Source: Nigrospora sphaerica
Lineage: Eukaryota > Ascomycota > Sordariomycetes > Amphisphaeriales > Apiosporaceae
DNA: 64,000 nt
Reading direction: 5' to 3'
Assembly: GCA_018287875.1 (NCBI GenBank)
Contig: JAGVVL010000009.1
Coordinates: 310,001 to 374,000 of the forward strand
Part shown: in pieces, positions 22,058 through 32,527 of the stretch
How positions within the stretch are numbered: position 1 is the first letter of the stretch
Layout: each line of letters begins with the position of its first letter
Notes under the pieces: generated by a model
Databases searched by the model: none
What the model saw: only the letters and a program-made list of their open reading frames with translations
What the model was told of the DNA's origin: nothing
Position numbers and translations under genes: made by a program

Positions 22058-22580
22058 GAGCGGGGAAGAAGTAACTCCTTGCTAGATTCAAACCGGATTT
22101 GCCACTGAATCTAACCTGTTTAGATATAGTGCGGTACTTCAACTAGACCCTTGGCAGACAGGGATAGGTTCTGGTATTGAAACTCAATTTCATTACAGTT
22201 TTTCGTTGCCAGCCGATCACACCCTTAGTCCCTTGAATTAGTAGCGGCGTGGCGGGGAAGGCTGCCCAGATGCCGCCGCTCATCGGCGAAGTTAAGGATC
22301 TAGTAGAAAATACCGCACGCGGTAGTGCCGCAGACGAGATACGGGACACAGTGGGCGGTCATGGCGGTGACGGTGACGTCGTCATTATTCAGCACAACGA
22401 CGTCTACAGTAGCTTAATGTCGTCGCGAACGAGCCCTGAAGTGGCGGAGTGGGGGCTGTGGAGGACCGAGGTGGCAGGCGACCATGTTTCCAACGGAGGA
22501 GTTACAACGATGGTTGATCGTGAGAAAGGGGTCTCGCAAGACGCAATGCCGGTTTGATGGTAGGATAGGTGTGGTCGGAC
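22058..22580. other. Spacer left of the inverted repeat
   Basis: No gene is recognisable. Homology to the right arm starts at about 22581 (CTTTGCTTCCGCAGCGCGCTAAG, with a few mismatches further on). Confidence 0.4.
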
Positions 22581-25438
22581 GCTTTGCTTCCGCAGCGCGC
22601 TAAGACTTCTGGAACCTTCTGGGGGCGGCCCTTGGAGGGATCCTGCAAAGTATATTGAGGTTTGTTAACCTGGAGTTCGGTCCGAGCTGGTTTGCATGGA
22701 GCGATGGAAACCCCGGGGCCTACTCCGTGACAGTGTAAAAGCACTTTAGGGCTCCACGATGACTAGCTAGCCGGTAATAGCCACGGAACTAAAGGTGTTG
22801 AAGTAATAGTGGCGGTACCTTCCCTCCATAGAGGTAACCGAACGTCATCACGGTTCTGGCAAGACCATTTGGGCTGGAACCGATATGACAGGACCCAACC
22901 CTGGCACGCCCATGACGGCAGATTCCATACAGAATACATGTGGCTATACAGCGCCACAAAGGACAACCAATAGGATACATAACATCCCGTATCCATTAGA
23001 GAGACTGTAACCAAGAAGGCAGAGTAGCTGGTAGAGCACAATTGGAATTATTTTGTCCGGCGCATTCCTGGATGATTTGCTGGATGCCAGGCTTAGCAGG
23101 CAGCCATGCAGCGTGATATCGTTGGAGCTTCCTGGCTCTTTGCCACAGCTGGCAATTTAGAGTTTGGTGACTTGCTACGATACTTCCCACAAGCGGGTCT
23201 TCCCTTTGGCGGACCCCTTTGTCCTATCGGTGACCTTTCATTGTAGCCGGACTTGGCTCCATCGACCCCGTAGGCCTGAAGCGTATTAACGGACCCGCCG
23301 CGTTTATCCGATGGTCTGCTCTCATGGATTGTCCTTGTTACCGTGGGTGATTCTTATTGTCGGACAGCTGATCGTCTGTCCGCGAAAATACCCCCCGCCC
23401 GAGCTCCCCAACTTCCAAAATCACCTTCTCCCAGATGTCCCGACTCTTGTCCTCCAGACAGCCCTCGTCTTCGCCGAAGCTACGCGCAGGGGTCGCAGAT
23501 TGGCCCTCACAATGATGCGCCACGTACAACCCGACCTGCCCGGCATCGAACCTAATTGGACCGACTGGGAAGCCATCGGTTATTTGGCCTTGCTGGGCCT
23601 CATGACTTTCTTCTTCGGCCTCCGATGTTATGCCAAGATTAAACTTGACCAGCCGCTGATGGCCGAGGACTGTGAGTGATCGGTCGCTTCCACCGCGCTG
23701 ACATGGCTGCTAATGACCGTCATGTTGCCAGGGTGCTGTTCAATTTCTTGGGTATGCCCCATACCTACTGCCCATGACGAGAGCTGACTCTGGTTCATTC
23801 TAGGTTTTCTCGGCGCTAGAGATTGCTTTTTCTTGTAAAAGTGAGTGTCGTCAGGTATCTGAATGTCATAATCTGTTCTAACCATATACCCTAAGTGGTC
23901 CAATATGGGCTTACACAACCGGCAGACTTACTATCGCTAAAGCAAACCGAGCTTTTACATAAAGTATGCCGCACCACCTTATTCCCCACTATTCCCGCCC
24001 CTTAAAAGATTTCAACCCACTTTACATTATACAGTCAGGCGGAATGTGTATTGTGTGTCAAATTGGACATTCTCAGCCACTTGAAACACAATTTGCTTAC
24101 CTCTCCATGAGTTCAATAGTGGCTTTATGCTGTCAGCCTTGTCTACGGCCCCGCCGTCCTAGCCACCAAGCTGACATTATTGGTCATCATGGCGCGACTG
24201 TTCTCGATCCATAACAATGTCACCCTGGGCATTCGGATCTTTATAGCCTCTATGCTTATCTTCTACTTTGTATTGCTGATCATGAAGGCTTTTGTGTGCC
24301 AGCCCGTAAGTGCCTTTTGGGACACCGGGAAACCAAACCGCGGCGACCATTGCATGAACCAGACGACCATCTTTATCGCTGATACGTCCTTCGCCGTTCT
24401 TACCGATACCGCTGTCTTAGTACTTCCTATATTTCTAGCCTGGTCATTACGGATCTCTTTTCTAAAGAAGCTCAAGGTTATTGTCATGTTAGGGGCTGGC
24501 GGGGTGGCCGTAGGAGTCACGATATACCGGGCGGTGCTTGTAGTCGAATACAAGCATACAGCAAACTACACACAGGATTTCGCCAAGATACTCTTCTATT
24601 GGTAAGAAAGTTTCCTTTGGGTGATTCGAAGCATCCCATAGCAACTCACAAAAGTTCATAGTCTCATGGAGGTTGCGATTGGACAAATCTGCGCCTGTCT
24701 TCCCTTTACGAATCTCCTGCTCAAGAGAAGGGCAAACGAACAAAAACGCAGATCTGCGGTAACAACTCACCCACCATCCAATACATGTCTTGGGAGAAGC
24801 CTTGGCCATAGGTTCAAAAGTCTCGACTCGGCCTTTGCGCATTTTCACATACAAAATATGTCATTCACCGGAGGCGACGAGTCAAATCTCAGTCCTCAGG
24901 GATGCAAATCGAACATAGGCCCCAGTGCTCGCGCTTTGGAAGCCTACGAAGCGATGTTAACCATGCCGCTCGTTGACGATTGGTACTGGCGCGACTTAGA
25001 GGGAGGACGCAGACTCCCAAGCAACGCCGAGCCATCGCCACCACCACCGCCACTGCCGCAGCCGCTACGACCTTGTGCTATTACTATGCTGCGGACCCCT
25101 AGCGAGATCTTGGTGCCCCATCGCATAGTAAGCTGGAAACGTCCCTCACTGCCCGTCCCTAAGCCCTCGAAACGAATCAAAAAAGGGAGGAAGCGCTACA
25201 GCGCACGGCCGGAATAGAATACCGTATGGCTTTGAGGTTGCGTTAGTTCGGAGATCTTGGAAATAAACACGCCTGAAGCGCATAGCTTGCGTCCTTTAGG
25301 CAGCGTAACGCAATTAAGTTGTTGGTCCAGCCTTTCATTGAGCTGCAGAATTGCAAGTCGACGAAGTCCTCATCGTCTATTTAGTTTGGAACCACTGCTG
25401 CTGGACGTTAACACCCTTAAAGATGACTAAGGGCTGCA
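22581..25438 (+). repeat. Left arm of a 2.86-kb inverted duplication
   Basis: This arm is repeated, reverse-complemented, at 32528-35382. The inner two thirds (about 23300-25320) are nearly identical between the arms. The outer third is more diverged, with several G/A and C/T differences. The arm contains a rhodopsin-domain gene (23311-25217). Its inner end (25262-25438) is a piece of pogo-type transposase relic P4, so the duplication took place after that transposon had inserted. Confidence 0.92.
23311..25217 (+). CDS. Rhodopsin-domain (PTH11-like) membrane protein, left-arm copy
   Basis: The first exon ends at 23671 before GTGAGT. It contains EPNWTDWEAIGYLALLGLMT and LRCYAKIKLDQPLMAEDC, matching the family's first helix and the acidic DD-like end. 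The start may be 23311 or the MM at 23512. After unresolved middle exons (which may include PLKDFNPLYIIQSG), the exon 24120-24601 reads WLYAVSLVYGPAVLATKLTL, ARLFSIHNN, CQPVSAFWDTG and later helices. An intron 24602-24661 follows, and the final exon gives CLMEVAIGQICACLP and a Pro-rich cytoplasmic tail to the stop at 25217. This copy has no obvious lesion in the resolved exons; the right-arm copy has a frameshift. The ligand is unknown; it is probably a plasma-membrane sensor-type protein. Confidence 0.65.
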
Positions 25439-26045
25439 GGACGCGACCTGTCGCGCTGATGCACTCCAGGACCGTCACCCACTCGCGATCTCCTGGATCC
25501 ATGGTGTAGATCTTCCTCACGGCAGATGGGCCGATGACCAAGAGATTATCTCCAAGCCCAATCATCGTAACAATCTCGTTGACGTTCCAGGTATCCTCCG
25601 GCACCACCTTCGTCAGGTCTGGATGATCAAGACGGCCGAAGAACTCCTCGATATTAGCCCGTGAGGCACCATTCACGCGAAGAAAATCAATTCCGTTAGA
25701 TCGAATAGACTTAATTTCAGGATGGCGGTCGAAAAAAGCCATGTGCCAGTGCTTTACGAGGTGATCTTCGCCTCTGGACTGGTGATATTCGTTAGGCGAA
25801 GAGGCGAAAGCGGCTGTGACGAGGAGCCAAGCCTAGTCTAGCCTGCAGCAACACCCAGTCGACCAATTCCTGCTCTTGAGAAGGGTATAACGATTGCCTC
25901 ATGGCGTTGAACTCTTTCGCGTTAAAGTTCCCTTAATCTGGCGGCGTAGCCAGTCCTTGGAAACGTGGTACTGACGCGCAGCCTCTCGGATGGACTTGCC
26001 GGCGGCGATTTCTCGTAGCGCAATTTTCAATTGGCCTGGCTGCAT
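25262..26045 (-). pseudogene. Pogo P4: transposase relic, N-terminal half
   Basis: The ATG at 26043-26045 opens MQPGQLKIALREIAAGKSIR and a helix-turn-helix (AARQYHVSKDWLRRQIKG) of the pipsqueak type. Damaged sequence follows, then an open frame from 25742 to 25380: FLRVNGASRANIEEFFGRLD, DTWNVNEIVTMIGLGDN and YTMDPGDREWVTVLECISAT. The first catalytic Asp (NVDE in P1) is Asn here (NVNE). After a stop at 25377-25379 the homologous frame continues to about 25283, into the left arm. The protein resembles P1 but is clearly diverged, and its C-terminal half is lost. Confidence 0.75.
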
Positions 26046-26541
26046 AAGAATAAGTTCATGTACAAGAGCAGACTAAGGCGGCTCTAGGGAGCTTAACACC
26101 ATGGCTTCAGGAGTATTGGTGCGTTAAATATCGTCTAGTGACCTCACTTGAAGCATCTAGAGACGCTCCTAAACCTGGTGCCTCGCGAAGGGGCTTGCGT
26201 ACCAAGGGATGCTTTAGCTTACAGACATACCGATATACCACTGGTCAAGCTTCTTCGGGTCGCCTCGGCTGACTCCAAGACGGGCTTAGCTTTTCAAAGA
26301 GCTCTACTGGACCTGCTTCCGTCTGCTTCCGTTTGGCTCGCCGGACCAGGTAAAAGCGGGGCGCCGGCCGTTATCCGGGCAGCTTAGGTGCTGTTACCGC
26401 ATTTAGCGAGTTGTAGCCCACGCATCAAATCACCAACGAGGCCAGCGGGTACGATAGGGAAAAGTCATTGCTCCCGGTACTCATCCCATATAACCCCGAA
26501 ACAACGTGCATATTACGGGCAGCAAGACGTTCATCATTCGT
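26046..26541. other. Intergenic, no gene seen
   Basis: Spacer between P4 and the target repeat of P1. A plus-strand frame at 26148-26387 resembles no family I know. Confidence 0.35.
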
Positions 26542-26586
26542 TCTAAATCCCACTGGTTACGACGGCCCAAGATTAATGACACATTA
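26542..26586 (+). repeat. Left half of the P1 target repeat
   Basis: It is homologous to 4516-4559. The right half lies at 28517-28556, beyond P1. Confidence 0.7.
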
Positions 26587-28516
26587 AGCTCGGCCCCCCC
26601 TCTGCGCACCAGCCCCTCTACGCGCCACCAGTTTCAATGATGCTTCACGATGCCGGCCCGACCGTCACTCGCGATTATTTAAGCTCACAGAAGGGCTCTG
26701 GAGATGAGTATAGTATCACTAGACTCATGAGCTTCCGCCCTAACCCCTGATCTTTCTCCCATGGACCCAGACCAACTGGAAGCTGCGCTGGCCGCTATCA
26801 CCGATGGCCAATCCATCCGCGCCACCGCGAAGCAGTTCCATGTCTCAAGAGACTATCTTCACCGCCGCATCAAGGGTTCGAGCACTAAAAAAGAGGCCGA
26901 CGGCGAGAGGCAAGCCCTATCCCCAGTCCAGGAGCAATTACTTATGGATTGGGTGTTGTTGCAGGCCAGGCTGGGCTGGGCCCCTCCGCACTCTCGTTTT
27001 CGCCTATTCGCCAACCGCATCAATTAACAGTCTGGAGGCCATAATCGCCTTAGCAAACACTGGCACATACGCTTCTTTCGCCGGCATCCGGAGGTGAGGT
27101 CCATACGATCCACTGGAGTCGATTTCCTCCGTGTTAATGGTGCTTCTCGCGCCAATATCGTGGAGTTCTTCGACCGCCTAGATCATCCACAGCTCGCTAA
27201 GGTGTTCTTGAAGGATACCTATAACGTGGATGAGATTGGCAGCATGATTGGGCTTGGAGATAACCCTTTAGTCATCTGCCCAGCCGCCGTGAGAAAGATC
27301 TACACTATGGACCCTGGCAACCGCGAGTGGGTGACGATTCTGGAATGTGTCAGCACTGACGGCCGTGTCCTGCCCCCCTTAATCATCTTCAAGGGCGTCG
27401 ACGTTCAACAGCAATGGTTCCGGGGCCAATTAGACGACGAAGACTTCGAAGACTGGCGTTTCTGCTGCTCTCCGACCGGCTGGACTAATAATTCAATTGC
27501 CCTGCGGTGGCTAAAGGAGATCTTTCTGCCAGGGACGAGGCCTGCCCATAGTGGATGGAGACACCTCATTCTAGACGGCCACGGAAGCCACTGTGATGAG
27601 CAGTTCATGTTGGCGTGCCTCGAGGAGAAGGTGTGGCTTAATTTCCTTCCAGCTCACACCTCACAAGTGCTCCAGCCCTTGGACCTGGGCCCCTTCTCGG
27701 TGTTAAAGAGGGCATACCGGAATAGGCTTCGTGAGGCCTGCTTCTCTAGCCTCACCATGGATCCGAAGAAGCCAGAGTTCCTGGAGGCCTGGAATAAGGC
27801 CAGGAAGGAGGCCTTCACGCCTCAAAACATCGCCGCCGGCTGGCTGGCCACCGGAATCTTCCCTAGGGACCGTTCGAAGCCCTTAAACAGCAGATTGGCG
27901 CGTCAGCGTAATCAGGACCTGCCCCAGGGCCCCATAACACCAGAACCAGAGCCCAGAGTGACCGATACGCTGGCTACGATGTCGGCCATGACGTTCTCCA
28001 CACCTAAGAGTTCGTGTCAGGTGGCCGACATCGCCAGGAGCCTGCGTAGTTTAGAGCCAGCGTACGGCAGGCCAACCTTCCGATATTTCGTGCGGAAGCT
28101 CAGCAAGGCCCTTGACGATAGTTACGCTCAGATCGCCAGCCTCACGCACGAACGAGACCAATTGGCGGCTGCCCTAGAGCGCCAAAGGCCTCAGAAACGT
28201 CGCAAAGTGAGGCCCTCAGCGCAGGACCGCTTTATGGCACTTCTAGACGTCAGGAGAGTGAAAAGGGAGATAGGGTTACTAGAGGATGAGGGCTCGACGG
28301 ATATGGACGCAGAGAACTGGGTTGACTTGCGGGATTCAGACGAAGAGGAGGATAATGAGGTAGAGGACTGCATCTTGATCTCTTAAAACGAATCCATATG
28401 GTAATAGCGGCCCTGGTGGCAGAGATATTTGTCATTCGGTGTCAAGGGGTCATCGTGAGGCATCGTTGAAACTAGTGGCGCGCAGAGGGGCTGGTGCGCA
28501 GAGGGGGGGCCGAGCT
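26587..28516 (+). mobile_element. Pogo/Fot-type DNA transposon P1 with 66-bp terminal inverted repeats
   Basis: The element is 1930 bp. The 66-bp ends (26587-26652 and 28451-28516, starting AGCTCGGCCCCCCC) are inverted repeats with only a few mismatches. A TA dinucleotide flanks each end (26585-26586 and 28517-28518), the duplication typical of Tc1/mariner-pogo elements. The interrupted sequence is preserved unfilled at 4516-4600. One long transposase frame occupies the middle. Apart from one stop codon the element appears complete. Confidence 0.92.
26761..28386 (+). pseudogene. P1 transposase (DD35D), one in-frame stop
   Basis: The single frame of 541 codons begins MDPDQLEAALAAITDGQSIR, a pipsqueak-type helix-turn-helix. 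A CENP-B-type second DNA-binding region follows, then the DDE core with Asp157 (NVDEIG), Asp272 (LDGHGSH) and Asp308 (QPLDLGPF). The 35 residues between the last two define DD35D. The C-terminus has a coiled-coil-like segment, a basic stretch (QRPQKRRKVRP) that may be a nuclear localisation signal, and an acidic end. The only lesion seen is TAA at 27025-27027, followed directly by CAG; a C-to-T change of CAA is one explanation. Without read-through the product lacks the catalytic core. An internal start at 27094 would lack the first DNA-binding domain. Confidence 0.85.
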
Positions 28517-28920
28517 TATAAAACCAACCATGTCAAAGATTAAATAAATTTTATGATCTTCGGAGTTAAGACTGCATGTAAGCCCTCGACTTCCAACCTC
28601 GGCCTTAGGACTACGCTAATCCCGGGATCCTTATGGCTTTTCGACGTCAGTCCCTCGTTGCTTCCAATTAGAATCAAGAGACGGCCCACGGTCCCCCTAT
28701 CCACGTACACGCTGACGTTCCTTTGCATGGCACCGGACTGGGGATAATATGATATCGGCTCCGAGGACTTATATCTCCGTTCCCAAAAAGCCGACACCTA
28801 AATAGTAGGTTAATATAGAGCTCCTAACTTCGAACTGTTAAGGTGAACTTAGATTAGCTCAATGCCAACCCAGGTGAAAATACGATACTCCCAGATCTAA
28901 CCGCATCCAAACTACTCGCA

Positions 28921-29322
28921 ATGTCGACAGAGTCACAGTACAGCATCTGTCTTTTCTTCAAACGTAATCCATTCCTCAGCCCCGCCGAGTTCCGGGCCTA
29001 TTACGAGAACAAGCACGTCCCCCTGGTGGGGGAGATCGTCAAAGGGCTCAAGCCGGCGATATCCAACACGAGGCACTACCTCGACCACGAAGCGTCCGAC
29101 GCGGCCTTGAACAACCCCTTCATCGGCGCCTTCGGCGACCCCGCATCGACGGTGGCCTACGACGTGGTGACGCGGGCGACCTTCGAGACTAAGGCCGACG
29201 CGCTCGAGTACCAAAGAGTCATGTACGGCATGGAGGAGAACCGAGTGAAGATCCGGGCCGACGAGGACAAGCTATTTCTCCGGGACTGCTCGAAGGTCAT
29301 GGTGGAAATGGCCAGTCCTTGA
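28921..29322 (+). CDS. EthD-domain protein
   Basis: An intact single-exon gene of 133 residues. The opening ICLFFKRNPFLSPAEFRAYY and the following ENKHVPLVGEI are the hallmark of the EthD family (dimeric alpha-beta barrel). Fungal EthD proteins are small cytoplasmic proteins, some of which act on polyketide or aromatic intermediates; the substrate of this one cannot be told. Codon use is GC-rich, unlike the flanking AT-richer transposon debris, which supports a real gene. It lies between transposons P1 and P3, inside the inverted duplication spacer and present only once. Confidence 0.8.
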   Translation: MSTESQYSICLFFKRNPFLSPAEFRAYYENKHVPLVGEIVKGLKPAISNTRHYLDHEASDAALNNPFIGAFGDPASTVAYDVVTRATFETKADALEYQRVMYGMEENRVKIRADEDKLFLRDCSKVMVEMASP

Positions 29323-29730
29323 GACAGAGTCCGCATCGTTGAGAAAATGAACTGGCACTTTGGAAGTGCGCTGGTTTCTCCACGTAAGGGCTTTGGGTGA
29401 TTAGAAAAGCGTGAGCAGTGTAACCACGGTAGAAATAGTCGCCCTTTCGGTTCTGCCGCCTGGGTGTCAATAAATTGTGTGTGTGTGTGTACAAAAATGG
29501 ACGGCATTTTAAGCGGCTCCCATATACGCTTTACCATTGGCCAAGCAGGGAAAGCCGGCAACATGGATGGACTGAAGCAAGGGCCAGCTAGCTTGTGACA
29601 AAGGGTGGTCCAGAAGGCAACTTGCAGAGAACGGTCAATGTGACTCAGAACAGTTGGTAGCTGCGACTCATGCTGTGGCTGTCGATCTTCCGCGCCGGGT
29701 CGAAACGGGCTAGATACCGGTGTGTTATTA
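29323..29730. other. Intergenic with GT microsatellite
   Basis: The sequence after the EthD gene contains a short (GT)n tract near 29476-29491. No gene was seen. The TA at 29729-29730 is the target of P3. Confidence 0.5.
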
Positions 29731-29817
29731 AGTTAGAGGACCCCCATTTCGGCCCCCCAGCAACACCACGCTTAAAACCAACCATATCAATAGAACTTCA
29801 AATGCAGCCTTAATTAA

Positions 29818-29997
29818 TGACAACTCTAATACAAGAACCAGTCTCACTTAGGCTTTCGCTATCGCTCTCTTCATCTAGACCACTTTTAATCTCCCCGACC
29901 GCCAACTGAGCCCGGTGGATGTCTTCAATGTTCGCGAACTTCGAATTAGTGCTTAAATCCACCTTCTTCCTCCTATTCTGTCGAAAACCCCCCCCCA
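29818..29997 (-). pseudogene. P3 transposase C-terminal fragment
   Basis: The minus strand reads RQNRRKKVDLSTNSKFANIE, then DIHRAQLAVGEIKSG, an acidic serine-rich tail and a stop near 29818. It aligns in layout with the C-terminus of P1 (QKRRKVRP..., acidic tail). It confirms that both transposase ends once belonged to one gene. Confidence 0.65.
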
Positions 29998-31338
29998 AAA
30001 AAACTTTTCGAAACTGACCCCACACGGCGATGACTTCACAACCACGACTTTATAACCTACCGGATAGCCCGGAAACCGTTCCTAAGGCTATATTTAGCCT
30101 AGAGATGGCTGACTCACCACTTCCGGGGCAAAGCGCGGATGGTGAGAGCCGTCAACGGCCCGCCCCACCTCCTGAGCCGTCGCCTCCGGACTCGAGAACG
30201 CCATCGCCAAGCAGCCTCGCAGCACCTAGACCTAGTCTAGATGCTATACGCAGCGCGGTTAATATCTTTAAACGCTTCCTAGCCGGTGAACCGGATATGG
30301 CAGCTATAGCCGCAGCCGCTCAAACCGCTATACTAGTCCTAGAGGCGGCCCAGACAGCCGAGGAGCTAAAGAATAAGACCAGCATCAAAAAACGCATCGA
30401 CGCCATCGAGAACACGCTGAAGGCTATTTATAAGGACATTAAGGCCCCTAAGACATACGCAGCCGCCACCACCGCTATGACTGCCGTCCCTGCACCCAGA
30501 GCTCCCCAGATAGCCAAGGCACTGCCTCCCCGGCAGGAACGAGAGATCACAGTCAAGGCTGCAGAGACAGAAGGGCGCACCTACGCAGAGATCGTCCGCA
30601 AGATCAACGCCACCACGGGAAGAGAAGCAGCAGTAGCAGCACGGAAGCTACCTAGTGGAGACTGCGCCGTTACCTGCAAATCAACAGTAGAGAAACAGGC
30701 CCTGAAAGCCGACCTGGCCTGGACCACCGAGGCCTTCGGAGAGAACGCCTCCATCCAGAAGAGAAAGATCCTCGTGGTAGCCCACGGCATCAAGAGAGAC
30801 GCCATAGAAGAGAACCAAGGACAGCTCGCAGCCCAGCTTCGGAACCAGCCAGAAGGTCCTATCGATATCCTGGAGGCCAAACTCCCCCGCAGCGCTAAGA
30901 CCGCCCCTGAGAAAATCACAGCCTTATATATCGCCGTCGCTACGGTCCAGCAAGCCGAACAGCTGTGCCGAGACGGCCTCATCTGGCAGTATAGCTACTA
31001 TCCGTGCGAACCTTTCGCCGAAGGAGCGCGGCTTAAGCAATGCTACCGCTGTTATCGGTATGGACATACCGCCCGGGTCTGCCGCCACGCACGTAGGTGT
31101 GGGCTCTGCTCTTCAACTAAACACAATGATAAAGAATGCCCGGAAAGGGGGAACCAGAGCCGCTACTGCTGTCCAGCATGTCGAGGGCCACACACGGCAT
31201 GGTCCAAAGAGTGCCCAGTCCGCCAAGAGTAGGTCCAGATTGCTAAGGCTGCTTATATCACGAAACCGAAGGGATTTGCACTGCCCTTTTAAAAGCCCCC
31301 TAAGCTAATAACTGAAGACTAGCAGATAGTACAGCCGC
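29997..31338 (+). mobile_element. LINE L3: 5' end and ORF1 only
   Basis: It begins at the family's 5' end (poly-A-like run, then CTTTTCGAAACTGACCCCAC). It stays colinear with L4 and L8 through ORF1 up to CAGTACAGCCGCG near 31338, where it changes abruptly into P3 transposase. ORF2 and the 3' end are absent. LINEs normally lose 5', not 3', sequence, so a secondary deletion is needed. Confidence 0.85.
30105..31232 (+). pseudogene. LINE L3 ORF1 (zinc-knuckle protein), truncated by a stop
   Basis: The conserved start is MADSPLPGQ at 30105; an in-frame ATG at 30030 exists only in this copy. A Pro/Ser-rich N-terminus, an Ala-rich middle region and three Cys/His knuckles follow (CYRCYRYGHTARVC, CGLCSSTKHNDKEC and CPACRGPHTAWSKEC). 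The frame ends at TAG 31230-31232 where L4 reads CAG, a C-to-T change. About 70 C-terminal residues present in L4 are lost. The product would bind LINE RNA in an active element. Confidence 0.8.
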
Positions 31339-31737
31339 GCCATTGACACGCTGCGAGTCGATAGACCGGCTCTTCTGAACCCGTACAGCTGGGTTCCTAC
31401 GTAGGAAGGCCTGCAGCCACCTCTTTCCGAGTGGCTCGCTGTCGCCCTGAGCCCGGAGGATACGTTCGGCAAACTCCTTAACTTGGGCGTGTGAAGGCGG
31501 AAGCCCTAAGGCAGCTTGGGTCAGGATCCAAGTCGTAAGTAACTCTTCCTGGACTGGTCTGAGTCTCTGTTGGTCTGCGAAGGCTTCGGGTCTAGGTTGG
31601 TGACCTTTAATTCGGCTTTGTAGTGTTGACTTCGGTATACCGTAATCTCGAGAGGTTTGCTTAATTCCACCCCCAGCTGCAATCGCAGCTAAGGCTTGTC
31701 GAAGTTCGGCTTCCGAATACTGCTTCATTTTAAGCAA
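31339..31737 (-). pseudogene. P3 transposase N-terminal fragment
   Basis: Starts MLKMKQYSEAELRQALAAIA, with the helix-turn-helix KQTSRDYGIPKSTLQSRIKG, then a CENP-B-like second domain (LTTWILTQAALGLPPSHAQV). It ends near SQRVNGAA, just before the DDE core would begin. The sequence after about 31339 is LINE L3. Confidence 0.75.
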
Positions 31738-31884
31738 AAGAATATAGAAACTAAGTTTTGGATAGATTCAAGCAAATTTACGGAAGTAAATATGAAAAGA
31801 AGTCGAGGGGCTGGAAATTCGGTGGCTGGTTTTTGGGGGGCCGAAATGTGGGGGGGGGGGCCGAAATGGGGGTCCTCTAACTTA

Positions 31885-32402
31885 GCAGAATAGCTGTGGG
31901 AGACCTTTGGTACGCGGGTTGAACTCCGCATTGGGTGCTTTCGTTTTAGCCTGCGATGTTTTGCATTGTTTAAGCCGGTAGCCGGTATACTTACCGACCC
32001 TATTAGGCGACTAGTCGGCTTGAAAGGCTGTGCGGGAACTGGAGTGAGGAACCGACGATGAAGCTTATGTCCACTTAGGGTTTCTCATGCAGCGACCCGA
32101 GAAACGTACGTGGGTACATACTGTGGGCAATGGGTGCTCCTATTCTCTGTATACGACCCTCTAAGATTCGCTGTCTCCTTGGTGAGGTTGTCGATGGGCT
32201 TCAGCTTCTGGCTGTTGAGGTAGCCGACCTATCCAAAGCTAAAGTGGTTGCTAGCCCCTCAAATGATGGTTTCGAGACCACTTCTTCGGAACGCTCTGCT
32301 ACGCAAAAGTCCTGGCTCGAGGAAATGGTGCCTGAAGCGCTGATTCCAGAGGTGGATTGATCAAGAGGGGTTGGGGTATGAGGTTAATCAGGGTAAAAAG
32401 GT
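31885..32402. other. Unassigned sequence between P3 and dispersed repeat
   Basis: A plus-strand frame at 32130-32360 codes for 76 residues of unknown family. The stretch after P3 may belong to the same parent element as the repeat at 32403-32527, but no LTR or TIR could be defined. Confidence 0.35.
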
Positions 32403-32527
32403 GTCCGATTCTGGGTTCATCCGTGGCATCTCAATTGATGATCTGAGGTTGTTCTTCCCCTCGTCCCCCCTGTAGGCTAGTGGAGTGCGACTCCAGTTTT
32501 ACGCAGTTCTTTGCTTCTGCCGGCTGG
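32403..32527 (+). repeat. Dispersed repeat, copy 2
   Basis: Inverted partner of 7330-7455. Its right end coincides with the inner boundary of the right arm of the inverted duplication. Confidence 0.75.

Larger units (their letters stand above)
29731..31882 (-). mobile_element. Pogo-type transposon P3, interrupted by LINE L3 and internally deleted
   Basis: The ends are 28-bp inverted repeats (29731-29758 and 31855-31882, beginning AGTTAGAGGACCCCCATTT) flanked by TA on both sides (29729-29730 and 31883-31884). The right end carries a second partial copy of the CCGAAAT(G)GGG block. Inside, the minus strand codes the N-terminus of a transposase (31737-31339) and its C-terminus (29997-29818). The catalytic middle is missing and the gap is filled by the 5' part of LINE L3. 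The two halves bracket L3, so L3 inserted into P3, and a later deletion removed the LINE 3' part together with the transposase core. Confidence 0.8.

Noticed and set aside
31895..31950. B-box-like GGGTTGAACTCC suggesting a tRNA-derived SINE
   Set aside because: No matching A box at the right distance and no cloverleaf.
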